A stretch of DNA of 64,000 nt, taken from G020354785 sp964521285 (lineage in GTDB: Bacteria; Bacteroidota; Bacteroidia; Bacteroidales; UBA10428). Below the pieces are notes generated by a model that saw only the letters and a program-made list of their open reading frames with translations, did not search any database and was not told the DNA's origin. The translations under genes and the position numbers were made by a program. Of this stretch, positions 25,633 through 34,434 are shown piece by piece (the stretch's first letter is position 1; each line of letters begins with the position of its first letter). Where the stretch lies: assembly GCA_964521285.1 (NCBI GenBank), contig CAZFQS010000003.1, positions 62,001 to 126,000 of the forward strand, in the 5' to 3' direction.

Positions 25633-26439
25633 TTAAATTAATGATTCGATACTGTTTTTTAATTTATTTTCAACACTTTCATTAAGGTTGTTTTTCTCTA
25701 ATAGTTTCCTTAGTTCATCAACTGAACCTTTTTCCTGTAACAGAACCATAACATCTGCAAGTGTAATCTGTACAATTGGAGAATCCTGCTTCGTTATGGA
25801 CTTTATTAACCCAATGCGCACTTTTGGATTATTTGCAAAATTGTATAAGGCTTCCACTGCCATTAACCTTACATTTACATTAGGGTCATTATTCAGTGTA
25901 TGTAGCAGGGCATCAATAATTTTATCATCTGCATTGCTTATCTGGTTACTGATGCTTATAGCCTTTAATCTGTCTGTTGGCGAAGGTTGATGAATTAGTG
26001 TAAGCATCATGACTTTCTGCATGTCCTGCATCTCGGAAATCATTGAATTTACCTGGGTTTTATATTTCATCTCAGAAGTGTACCAGTAACCTGCAAGGCC
26101 TCCGAAGATAAATATTATAACTGCGTATGCTAACCTTTTGACAAGAACAGGCTGCCATAGTTCTTCCCATATATTTTTTATACTGAACATATATGATTCT
26201 TTATGGGAAATACTGGTTTTATATTCTTCAAGTTTTTCATAAAAGTTTGTTTTCATCTTTTCACTTGACTCTCTTTCAGGCATTGTATTTAATTCTCCTG
26301 CCAATTTTTCAAACTCATTCAATTCTTCTTCTGAGACACCCTGGTCGATTAAAAATCCGCGCATTTTCTTTTTATCGATATCCCTGATATTATTAAAGAG
26401 ATACTCTGTAATTAATTTTATTTTTTTCTTCTTTTTCAT
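25633..26439 (-). CDS. Membrane HEAT-repeat protein, candidate anti-sigma factor
   Basis: A 268-residue protein. The N-terminal 110 residues are cytoplasmic and helical (MKKKKKIKLITEYLFNNIRD onward), then one membrane helix (about 120-140, LAYAVIIFIFGGLAGYWY), then HEAT-like repeats (about 160-265) such as NDPNVNVRLMAVEALYNFA and QDSPIVQITLADVMVLL. It begins 4 bases after the ECF sigma gene stops. That position and topology are those of an anti-sigma factor, with the helical N-terminus binding sigma and a sensory domain outside. No His/Cys zinc motif of the ZAS type is present, so the anti-sigma role is inferred from context. Confidence 0.7.
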   Translation of the reverse strand: MKKKKKIKLITEYLFNNIRDIDKKKMRGFLIDQGVSEEELNEFEKLAGELNTMPERESSEKMKTNFYEKLEEYKTSISHKESYMFSIKNIWEELWQPVLVKRLAYAVIIFIFGGLAGYWYTSEMKYKTQVNSMISEMQDMQKVMMLTLIHQPSPTDRLKAISISNQISNADDKIIDALLHTLNNDPNVNVRLMAVEALYNFANNPKVRIGLIKSITKQDSPIVQITLADVMVLLQEKGSVDELRKLLEKNNLNESVENKLKNSIESLI

Positions 26440-26443
26440 TTCC

Positions 26444-26989
26444 TTAATATTTTGATAATTCTTTATAAATCTTTTTAAGTTCTTCCATCGCCCTGAATAT
26501 TCTCACTTTGACAGCGCTTTCAGAGCATCCCAGTATTTCTGATATTTCTTTATATTTAAGTTCCTTATACCGGCTAAGTGTTAAAATCTCTCTTTTTTTT
26601 CTTGGTAGCTTCAATAAGGCACTCTCCAGTATATTTATCTTTTCCTGTTTCGAGTCATCCTCCTCAATGATCTTGTCACTTAACTCATTGTCCAATTCAT
26701 TAATATTTTCTGAGAATTCCAGTTTATCCCTTTTCCTGACAAAGTCGATAAAGACATTATGTGCTATTCTGTAAATCCATATTTTAAAATTTCCTCCACC
26801 TCTATAGTTGGTACGATATTTTAAAATTCTCATAAAAACATTTTGAACAAGGTCTTCACTAACATCTGGTCTTCCTGACAGATTCAGAAAATATCCATAT
26901 AATGATTTGTTGTGACGTTCAAATATTAGTCCCAGCCTGTCAATATCGCCTGATTTAACCATTAACATTAATTCATTATCTGTGATCAC
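26444..26989 (-). CDS. ECF-type RNA polymerase sigma factor
   Basis: A 181-residue sigma-70 family factor with region 2 (about 10-80, LSGRPDVSEDLVQNVFMRIL and IWIYRIAHNVFIDFVRKR) and region 4 (about 120-175, LPRKKREILTLSRY and EISEILGCSESAVKVRIFRA). No region 3 or 1.1, as in ECF factors. The start used is GTG at 26989, which keeps the usual N-terminal ITDNELMLMVKSGD; ATG codons lie seven and nine residues in. First gene of a three-gene operon with the HEAT-repeat protein and the DUF4097 protein, so an envelope-signal response is likely. Confidence 0.92.
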   Translation of the reverse strand: MITDNELMLMVKSGDIDRLGLIFERHNKSLYGYFLNLSGRPDVSEDLVQNVFMRILKYRTNYRGGGNFKIWIYRIAHNVFIDFVRKRDKLEFSENINELDNELSDKIIEEDDSKQEKINILESALLKLPRKKREILTLSRYKELKYKEISEILGCSESAVKVRIFRAMEELKKIYKELSKY

Positions 26990-27078
26990 ACCGTCAGTTT
27001 TAATATTTATTTCAATTTACATAATAAAAGACTTCCAATGTTTAAAAAGGTTACATTTTTTTAAAAGGGAACAGCCGC

Positions 27079-27171
27079 GAGAGGGACAGTGAGAGGGACA
27101 GTGAGAGGGACAGCGCCCCTCACTGATTTACGATTGAAAATTAACGATTTACGATTTAAGGGTGCTGTCCC
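27079..27171. repeat. GGGACAG repeat cluster with inverted copy
   Basis: Three tandem 12-base units of GAGAGGGACAG(T/C) occupy 27079-27114. The last extends to GGGACAGCGCCC (27107-27118), which pairs with GGGTGCTGTCCC (27160-27171) through one wobble. The loop between them has two copies of GATTTACGATT (27125-27135 and 27147-27157). The distal arm lies inside the 3' end of the RND gene. It may act as the terminator of the efflux operon. Confidence 0.75.
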
Positions 27172-30100
27172 CCTTCAGGGCGCTTTCCCCTTCAGGAGTC
27201 AACAAATGATAGAGAACAGGTACAATAATTAATGTAAGAAAAGTTGAGGTAATAAGGCCCCCGATTATTCCCCAGCCCATTGGAGCCCACATCGTACCTC
27301 CTCCAAGTGTTAATGGTAGTAGTCCACCTATTGTTGTAAGGGTTGTCAATATTATAGGTACAAATCTTGTTTCACATGCAAGTTTTATTGCATCCACTAT
27401 ACCTTTACCCTCTTCTATCAGCTTATTAATATAGTCCACTAATATTATGGAATTATTTATAACAATGCCGACAAGACTTATTAACCCCACAAACGCAGTA
27501 AATGAGAAAGTATTTCCTGTAATATACCATGCCCATATTGAACCGATAAATGCCAGGGGGATTGCCACAAACATAATCAGTGGCTGGGTGAATGACCTGA
27601 ATTGTAAAACCAGGACTGCAAATATTGATATTACAGCTATAATAATTGCCTGTAACATTCCTCCAAATGACTCCTGTCTGTTTTCCAGTTCTCCGCCAAT
27701 CTCGTAAGAATAGCCAGAGGGGAAATTATAATTTTCAAGCTTTTCAACCACAGGTATCAGTACTTCATCCAAAGTATAACCCTTTTTAATATCTGCTGTA
27801 ATACCTGCATATTTTTTAAGATTGAGCCGGGTTATTAATCCGGGGGCTTCATCAAATCCGATGTTTGTTAAATGTTTCAATGGGATAAATTTCCCGGATA
27901 ATGACCTGACATAGATCTTATCAAAATCCTGCAACTTGATATTTTCATTCACGGGAAGTCTGAGTACAATATTATAATCTTTACCTTTTGAATCGCGAAA
28001 TTTTGATATAGCTGTACCGTTAATACATGTTCTTATTGTTTTGTCAATTTCTATCAGCGGAACACCAAAATAATTAGCTTTTTCCTTGTTAATATTAATA
28101 TTTAAATCAGTCTTGGTTTTATTTAACTGGTTATCAATATTTATAATGCCCTTGACATTTGAGATAAATTCTTCAACATCTGATGAGACCCTTTTCAAAA
28201 TCTTGATATCGTTACCAATAACATTAACAACTACTGGTGCTTGTACTGGTGTACCCTGCTCAAATTCCTTTATGTTAATTTTGCCTCCAGGGAAATCGGC
28301 AAAAAAGATCCGTAATGACTCTAAAAGCCTGTCAAATTCTTTTACTTCATATTCTTTTAATTGCACATATATCTCTGCAAAATTCTTATTATAGCTTCTG
28401 GCAAATACATTATAATATATCCTCGGATTACCGTGTCCGACGTTTGTAGCATAATATTTCACAAGTGGTATAGTATCAATTACAGATTCAACATATTTAG
28501 CAATTTCATCTGTTCTATCAATATCTGTTCCCTCAGGCATTTCCATTCTTATCATAAATTGTGGTTGTTCAGCTTTAGGAAAAAAGCTTATACCAACAAA
28601 GTTCATGAAAAACCAGACTGAGATAATAAAAGCGCCTAGTGCTATTAACAGAGTCAGTAATCTGTTTTTTAGGGCAAAGTCAAGGGATTTCCTGTACGGC
28701 CCATCGATTAAGGCAGACAATAATTTTCTGAAACCGGTTTTTTTATTCCCCTTTTCGGGTATTTTCAAAATTCTGGAGGAGGCCAGAGGTGTTAATGTGA
28801 GAGCAATCAGAAGTGAAAAGGTAAGTGTTGAAATTATTGTGACAGGAAGGCTTTTAATAAAATCACCTGCCTGATTTCTCATCATTATTATTGGTATAAA
28901 AGCTAAAACTGTTGTAGCTGTAGCACTGACTATTGGCCATGCTATTTGTTTTGCTCCCATAACAGCAGCTTCTTTTTTACTATAGCCTAATCCCAGAAAC
29001 CTGTTTATATTTTCCACCATAACTATGGAATTATCCACTAACAATCCCAAAGCAACTACCAGCCCTGCAATTGAAATTTGCTGTAATCCAAAGCCAAGAT
29101 AGTCAACAAATGCGAGTCCGATTAAAAAAGAAAAGGGAATAGCCAGAATAACTATTATTGATGATTTTATACCTAAGGCCAGAAGAATTACAAGTCCGAC
29201 CAGAAAAATACCCTGTAAGAGGTTCCTTATAAATCCGTTTATTCTATGATCCACGAAAACAGACTGGTCAAATACTGTTATTATTTTGATTTCATTTTCA
29301 TGTCTGCTTTTATATTTTTCAATTTCAGGATTAACATCCTTCATTATGTTGAAAATATTAAAATCATCTTTTTGCTGAACTGTAAGGAATATTGCTCTGC
29401 TGCTATTTAACCTGCCCAGATATTTTTCATCTTCATAATCAAATTCAACTTCAGCAATGTTCTTTAAAAATATTAATCTGCCCTGATATGAACTTACTAC
29501 CGTATTTTCTATTTCATCAAGGTTCTTGTATGAACCGCTTGATTTTATCGCAAAACTTTTATTGCCCAGTTTTATTGAACCGCCAGGTATATTAGTGTTA
29601 TTTGATTGAATTGTCATAGCTACCTGATCTATGGATATATTCATTTGAGCCATCTTTTCAATGTCCAGGGAAACTCTTATTTCACGTTCGGGATAAGCAT
29701 GTAATTCAACCTTTCTAACACCTCTGATTTTTTCAATTTCCATTTTCAGTTGATCTGCAAGTTCCTCCAGTTCGTAGTATTCGGCTGAATTTGATACAAA
29801 TGCCAGCTGCAGAATATTAACATCTCCGGTCATCCACTGAAAAGTTTCAATGCTGAGAATATCCTCAGGTAATTCTGTTTTTATGTCATTAACTTTTGCA
29901 ACTACTTCATCATATTTTTCTTTTGCATCAGTATTGAAAATAAATTCCACTCCTATGCTAACCAGACCGTCTTTTATTGATGTCTCGATTTTCTTAATAT
30001 CTTCAATCTCATTTATTGCTTCTTCTATAGGAATTGCTATTAATTGTTCAAGATCGGCCGGACTTGTCCCCGGATAAATAACAACCACTGAAGAGCCCGG

Positions 30101-30226
30101 TACGGTGATTGATGGATTTTCAGTACGGGGCATCGTCAGATATGAGCTAAATCCTGCCAGAACTAACAGAATGAAAACTATAATTGTGAACTGAGGATTA
30201 TCTATTGCTAATTTCGGCAGTTTCAT
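27149..30226 (-). CDS. RND efflux pump permease (HAE family)
   Basis: A 1025-residue inner-membrane proton/drug antiporter of the AcrB/MexB-like group. It has 12 predicted helices in two halves, each with a large periplasmic loop. The proton-relay region in helix 4 reads LLVDNSIVMVENI; the first acidic residue is kept and the second is Asn, as in many Bacteroidota pumps. The second half has GLISLVGIVINNSIILVDYI. The final residues, ALKGDSTLKS, are encoded by the GGGGACAG repeat and look like an added tail. It is the last gene of a TetR, TolC, MFP, RND operon and would be the drug-binding component. Confidence 0.93.
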   Translation of the reverse strand: MKLPKLAIDNPQFTIIVFILLVLAGFSSYLTMPRTENPSITVPGSSVVVIYPGTSPADLEQLIAIPIEEAINEIEDIKKIETSIKDGLVSIGVEFIFNTDAKEKYDEVVAKVNDIKTELPEDILSIETFQWMTGDVNILQLAFVSNSAEYYELEELADQLKMEIEKIRGVRKVELHAYPEREIRVSLDIEKMAQMNISIDQVAMTIQSNNTNIPGGSIKLGNKSFAIKSSGSYKNLDEIENTVVSSYQGRLIFLKNIAEVEFDYEDEKYLGRLNSSRAIFLTVQQKDDFNIFNIMKDVNPEIEKYKSRHENEIKIITVFDQSVFVDHRINGFIRNLLQGIFLVGLVILLALGIKSSIIVILAIPFSFLIGLAFVDYLGFGLQQISIAGLVVALGLLVDNSIVMVENINRFLGLGYSKKEAAVMGAKQIAWPIVSATATTVLAFIPIIMMRNQAGDFIKSLPVTIISTLTFSLLIALTLTPLASSRILKIPEKGNKKTGFRKLLSALIDGPYRKSLDFALKNRLLTLLIALGAFIISVWFFMNFVGISFFPKAEQPQFMIRMEMPEGTDIDRTDEIAKYVESVIDTIPLVKYYATNVGHGNPRIYYNVFARSYNKNFAEIYVQLKEYEVKEFDRLLESLRIFFADFPGGKINIKEFEQGTPVQAPVVVNVIGNDIKILKRVSSDVEEFISNVKGIINIDNQLNKTKTDLNININKEKANYFGVPLIEIDKTIRTCINGTAISKFRDSKGKDYNIVLRLPVNENIKLQDFDKIYVRSLSGKFIPLKHLTNIGFDEAPGLITRLNLKKYAGITADIKKGYTLDEVLIPVVEKLENYNFPSGYSYEIGGELENRQESFGGMLQAIIIAVISIFAVLVLQFRSFTQPLIMFVAIPLAFIGSIWAWYITGNTFSFTAFVGLISLVGIVINNSIILVDYINKLIEEGKGIVDAIKLACETRFVPIILTTLTTIGGLLPLTLGGGTMWAPMGWGIIGGLITSTFLTLIIVPVLYHLLTPEGESALKGDSTLKS

Positions 30227-30310
30227 AATAATGTAGTAAAATAGTTAATCAGTTATTTAAAAGACATATGCGAATTCTAATTATTAATATTCTGTTCCTG
30301 CCTGGCATCA

Positions 30311-31351
30311 CTAATCAACAATTACGACTTTTGTACTGTCATTTATATAGTTAATACCCTGAGTAACCAGTTTTGTGCCAGGTAATAAACCATAATTTAT
30401 TAACACTTCATCGTTAAGGATTTTACTGAATTCAATCCTCTTTCTGATTGCAATGCTGTCCTGAATTTCATATACATAACCGCTTTCTTCGTTATAATCG
30501 GTAAGGGCATCAATTGGCACTGACATATACTTCTTTGTTAAGTAAGCTGAATATATATCGACTTTAGCTATAAATCCTGATATCAGCTTTTTATTCTTTA
30601 CCGGCTTTACTGTTAATTCAACCTCATAAGTACCTGTATAAGGATCTGCAGCCTTTCCGATTTCAGTTACTGTTGCTTTAAAATCTGTATCCTGGTAAGC
30701 ATCAAATTTTACCAGGGCGCTATCACCGGGACTTATGTTTATTATATCCTTATCAGTCAGGTTTATCCTCACCACCCATTGATCATCTGTTGAAGCGAAC
30801 AGAATAACAGGGATACCGGAACCTGCCACTTCATTTTCTTCCATCAGCCTCCTTAGAATCTTACCCTGTGAAGGTGCAGCTATTGTAGAATATTTCAAAT
30901 TAAAGCTGGCTATTTCAAGATTAGATTTTGCCACTTCCGTTGCAGTTTCAGCGTTCTGAAGCTGTTCAAGGGTAACGACGCTGTCTTTAAACAGACTTCT
31001 GGCCCTGTTAAAATCTCTTTCAGCTTTGCCCAGTGCCTGTTCTGCAAGATTTACCCTGGCTTTTATTTCAGACAGATTTAGTTCTGCGAGCAATTGTCCT
31101 TTTCTCACACTTTGTCCCTCATCCACGTATATTTTATTAATTATCCCGCCTGTTTTAAAGCTTAGTTTTTGCTCAATTTTTGCTGATAGCTTCCCACTTG
31201 AATGTATCGGGAATACTATATTTTTTTCCACAACTTCGGCAGCCTTAACTTTTATCAAATCCTCCCTGGTACCTGATTCTTTCTTTGATCTGTTTTCACA
31301 GGATACTATAATCATTAAAAGTGCAGGAATAAATATATACTTGTATTTCAT
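30311..31351 (-). CDS. RND periplasmic adaptor lipoprotein (MFP)
   Basis: A 346-residue membrane-fusion protein. The signal is a lipoprotein type with IIVSC, so Cys18 is lipidated. A lipoyl-like domain (KIYVDEGQSVRKGQLLAEL), an alpha-hairpin coiled coil (about 95-145), the second lipoyl half (TIAAPSQGKILRRLMEENE) and a beta-barrel region follow in the standard order. It links the RND pump to the outer-membrane channel. Placed between the TolC-like gene and the RND gene. Confidence 0.92.
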   Translation of the reverse strand: MKYKYIFIPALLMIIVSCENRSKKESGTREDLIKVKAAEVVEKNIVFPIHSSGKLSAKIEQKLSFKTGGIINKIYVDEGQSVRKGQLLAELNLSEIKARVNLAEQALGKAERDFNRARSLFKDSVVTLEQLQNAETATEVAKSNLEIASFNLKYSTIAAPSQGKILRRLMEENEVAGSGIPVILFASTDDQWVVRINLTDKDIINISPGDSALVKFDAYQDTDFKATVTEIGKAADPYTGTYEVELTVKPVKNKKLISGFIAKVDIYSAYLTKKYMSVPIDALTDYNEESGYVYEIQDSIAIRKRIEFSKILNDEVLINYGLLPGTKLVTQGINYINDSTKVVIVD

Positions 31352-31409
31352 TTATCGGGTGTTTTAAAATTGTTAATGTTCAGTGAATTAATATTTTTCA
31401 ATGCTATTG

Positions 31410-32786
31410 TTAATACATATGGTTTATATTATATAATCCTGTTACTCTTTCGTATTCAGCATATTTTATCAGGTAATCATATTTTGCAATTATCAGATTT
31501 TCTTCGGTGTTTGTCATGTTTGTTCGAGCATCAATATATTCAATAAGACTGGCCTGTCCCTCTGCATATTTTCTATCTATTATTTTAAAGGCTTTTTTCG
31601 AGCTTTCCAGTTGTTTGCTTACTGAAACAATTTCTTTTTCTGCAGCCTCCAGGGCATAGAATGCATTAATCACTTCAAGCTGAATTAGTAACTCTAATTC
31701 TTTATATTGATTGCCAATTATTTCCTGTTCAATTTTAGCCTGCTGTATCTTTGCGTTGTTCTGAAAACCTTTAAATAAGTCCCAGCGAAGCACAAGTGAA
31801 GCAAGTATATAGTCATCATCTGAAGTAAAACTATACTTTTCGCCCTGAAATCCGTAATCCACAGCTCCAAACAACGTAGGTAACCTGTTATAGCTATTTA
31901 TTTTAAAATTATTTTCAGCTGCGTGGATATAACTTTTAATTTTTTCAAGTTCATCTCTGTTCTTAAGCGCATTAAATTTAGCTTGTTCGAAAGTTTCCAG
32001 AGGCCCAGTAATTAGTTCACTGGTATCCGTTATTATTTCAGCATCATATTTCCTGTTAAGTAAAAAGTTGAAATAAGATTCTGCCAGCTGTCTTTGCATT
32101 ATAGTTTCTGCCTTTTGCTGATCAAGTTTACTTAATTCAGCCTCAGATCTGAAAACATTATCAATAGTTACCTTGTCATTCTCATAAAGCCTTTTATTCA
32201 CCCTGACATTCTCTTCCAGTAATTTTCTTGTATTATCAATTAATTGATTAAGCTGTACTGATTTAAGATAGTTAAAATAGGATGTTTTTATTTCTGCCAC
32301 TAAATATCGTTTGTAAGTTTCTGCATCGGCCTTTTCTGCTTTAACCAGATAGTTTTTTATTTTATTATTATAATAGATCTGAGGATTAAATAAGGGCTGC
32401 ACTATACTTATCTTAGTTTCATGTTCTTTAGGTCTGTAAAACTGGAATTCCTGAGATGTGAGTTCCGTATAATCAATAGTACTGCCTAAAACAAGGTCGT
32501 TAAGTGTATTTATATTGTTGATTATTGGATCAACCATATCTCCGACAGGTATGATACGTCCCCCCTTTGCAACTGTATACCGGGCATTAAAACTAACCTG
32601 AGGTAAGAATAATCCTTTTGCTTCCTTGAGTGCCTGAATGCTCTTTTCATAAGAAGCCAGTTTCTGATTTAATGCAAGATTATATTCCAGGCCTGTTTTT
32701 ATGTAATTGCCCAATACCGTTTCCTGTGCAGCAGACTTTAGTGTTATACTTATAAAACAAAGAATACTTAGGTAAATTTTCAGCAT
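31410..32786 (-). CDS. TolC-family outer-membrane efflux channel
   Basis: A 458-residue outer-membrane efflux protein. Signal peptide about 1-20 (ending near KSAAQE). Two OEP repeats of long helices and short beta strands are visible, with typical stretches such as LVLRWDLFKGFQNNAKIQQA and KYAEGQASLIEYIDARTN. It begins one base after the TetR gene stop, so the two are translationally linked. It forms the exit duct of the pump. Confidence 0.92.
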   Translation of the reverse strand: MLKIYLSILCFISITLKSAAQETVLGNYIKTGLEYNLALNQKLASYEKSIQALKEAKGLFLPQVSFNARYTVAKGGRIIPVGDMVDPIINNINTLNDLVLGSTIDYTELTSQEFQFYRPKEHETKISIVQPLFNPQIYYNNKIKNYLVKAEKADAETYKRYLVAEIKTSYFNYLKSVQLNQLIDNTRKLLEENVRVNKRLYENDKVTIDNVFRSEAELSKLDQQKAETIMQRQLAESYFNFLLNRKYDAEIITDTSELITGPLETFEQAKFNALKNRDELEKIKSYIHAAENNFKINSYNRLPTLFGAVDYGFQGEKYSFTSDDDYILASLVLRWDLFKGFQNNAKIQQAKIEQEIIGNQYKELELLIQLEVINAFYALEAAEKEIVSVSKQLESSKKAFKIIDRKYAEGQASLIEYIDARTNMTNTEENLIIAKYDYLIKYAEYERVTGLYNINHMY

Positions 32787-32787
32787 T

Positions 32788-33417
32788 TTATTTCTTTTTA
32801 ATTCCTGATTTCAATATTTTAAAGTGTCCGCTTATTATGTCTTCTATATTCATTTTATCCAGTAAAACCTTACATTTTTTAGTATTGGCCATTTGAAGAA
32901 CTCCTGTTGTCTGAGCCCATAACAAGTGCCCCATTATTTCAGAAGGGACACCTGATTTGACAGATTTATCCTTCTGTCCTTTCTCTATTAATTTAATGAG
33001 AAACATTAACGGACACTTGTCTGTATTACCCAGAAGGCACTCATTACAGTCCATTTCACTTAATTCCTTAGCCTCAAAATAAATGATAGATTTAAAATAA
33101 TTGGTATGTTTTTGAGCAAATTTTACATAGGCTTTTCCAACTTCAAGCAGATTTTCAAAAGCACTTTTATTTTTTGATACTGCCTTTTGAAACATTCCCA
33201 TCAGTATCAGCATTGCTCTGGCACAAATGGCAAAATGCAAATCTTCCTTGCTTTTAAAATATAAATACAGGGTGGCCTTGCTTAACTCTGCTTCTTCGGC
33301 AACATCTTCCATAGTAGTATTATCATAACCCTTAATAAAAAGGACTTTTTCTGCAGCATCTATTATGTCATTCCGGCGTTGTTCTTTTTCCCTTTCTTTT
33401 CTTTCAGTGATTCCCAT
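32788..33417 (-). CDS. TetR/AcrR transcriptional regulator
   Basis: A 209-residue TetR-family repressor. The N-terminal helix-turn-helix is at about 30-55 (TMEDVAEEAELSKATLYLYF). The C-terminal ligand domain carries a Cys-containing stretch (DCNECLLGNTDKCP) that is unusual and could bind metal or respond to redox. First gene of the efflux operon, which it most likely represses; a palindrome in the upstream region is a candidate operator. Confidence 0.9.
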   Translation of the reverse strand: MGITERKEREKEQRRNDIIDAAEKVLFIKGYDNTTMEDVAEEAELSKATLYLYFKSKEDLHFAICARAMLILMGMFQKAVSKNKSAFENLLEVGKAYVKFAQKHTNYFKSIIYFEAKELSEMDCNECLLGNTDKCPLMFLIKLIEKGQKDKSVKSGVPSEIMGHLLWAQTTGVLQMANTKKCKVLLDKMNIEDIISGHFKILKSGIKKK

Positions 33418-33418
33418 A

Positions 33419-33490
33419 TTAGACTATTATCTATAAAATGACTATTAGTCAGCAAATATATAAATATATATTAAATATACAATAGTCTAA
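33419..33490. promoter_or_regulatory. Candidate TetR operator region
   Basis: The region upstream of the TetR gene holds the 13-base palindrome TGACTATTAGTCA (33439-33451) and a flanking inverted pair TTAGACTATT (33419-33428) and AATAGTCTAA (33481-33490). All share the core GACTAT. Position and symmetry fit autoregulation of the efflux operon. Confidence 0.55.
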
Positions 33491-33619
33491 TTATTAACAG
33501 AAAAAAATTGAATTATTAATATTTAAAATGAAATAGTAATAGCAGTTATAAAAATCCAGACTGCCAAACAAAAATTGAAAGATTTATTGAGGTAAGTTAA
33601 GTGATAAAATAAAAAAATT

Positions 33620-34339
33620 TTATGATGTGGCTTTTTTAAATTTTGTCGAAACCATGTCCCAGTTAACTATGTTCCAGAATGCATTTATATAATCTGCTCT
33701 CCGGTTTTGATACTTGATATAATAAGCATGTTCCCATACATCGATACAAAGAACAGGAATCCCTTTTACCTCTGCAATGTCCATTATCGGATTATCCTGG
33801 TTTGGGGTTGAAGTTACTATCAGTTTACCTTCTGAAACAATAAGCCAGGCCCAGCCTGAGCCGAATACTTGCTTTGCTGTGCTGCTAAATTCGTTTTTAA
33901 AATTTTCAAATGTTCCGAAATCCCTGTTTATTGCTTCAAGAAGCACACCCTCAGGATTTCCTCCTCCTTCTGGAGACATAAATTTCCAGTATAATTTGTG
34001 GTTTAAATAACCACCCCCGTTGTTTCTTACAGAAACCGGATATTTTGAAACTTCTTTCAGGATTTCCCTGGCATTTTTACCGGTAATTCCAGCTTCCTTA
34101 ACAGCTGCATTAAACTTCTCCGTATATGCTGCATGATGCATGGAGTGATGAAAAAATAATGTCTTTTTATCAATATAAGGTTCAAGAGAATCATATGAGT
34201 AAGGCAATTCAGGCAGTATAAATTCTTTTTGTTCATTTCCTTTATTTAAATAAGACGAACGTCCCTTTGCAAATAAAGGGTAAGTAACTAAACCTCCTAT
34301 TCCTGCAATACTTGTCTTGATAAATGATCTTTTATTCAT
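33620..34339 (-). CDS. Exported superoxide dismutase, Mn/Fe type
   Basis: A 239-residue iron/manganese superoxide dismutase with an N-terminal extension. Residues 1-25 (NKRSFIKTSIAGIGGL) resemble a Tat signal with KR in place of RR, so the enzyme is probably periplasmic. The metal ligands appear in FFHHSMHHAAY, GGYLNHKLYW and DVWEHAYY. Gly-rich GGGYLNH and NQDNPIM (Gln) are the residues usually found in manganese enzymes rather than iron ones, but metal use must be measured. It removes superoxide. Stand-alone gene next to hisS. Confidence 0.92.
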   Translation of the reverse strand: MNKRSFIKTSIAGIGGLVTYPLFAKGRSSYLNKGNEQKEFILPELPYSYDSLEPYIDKKTLFFHHSMHHAAYTEKFNAAVKEAGITGKNAREILKEVSKYPVSVRNNGGGYLNHKLYWKFMSPEGGGNPEGVLLEAINRDFGTFENFKNEFSSTAKQVFGSGWAWLIVSEGKLIVTSTPNQDNPIMDIAEVKGIPVLCIDVWEHAYYIKYQNRRADYINAFWNIVNWDMVSTKFKKATS

Positions 34340-34434
34340 AACTAATACAAAGTTCCTTTGGTTTCTATTGCCCTAAACAAACTTAATAAAAAAATGTTTA
34401 GAATATTTAAAATTACCCATATTATTTAAGAATA

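Noticed and set aside
27079..27114. Tandem 12-base units as a CRISPR array
   Set aside because: Units are contiguous without spacers and too short.
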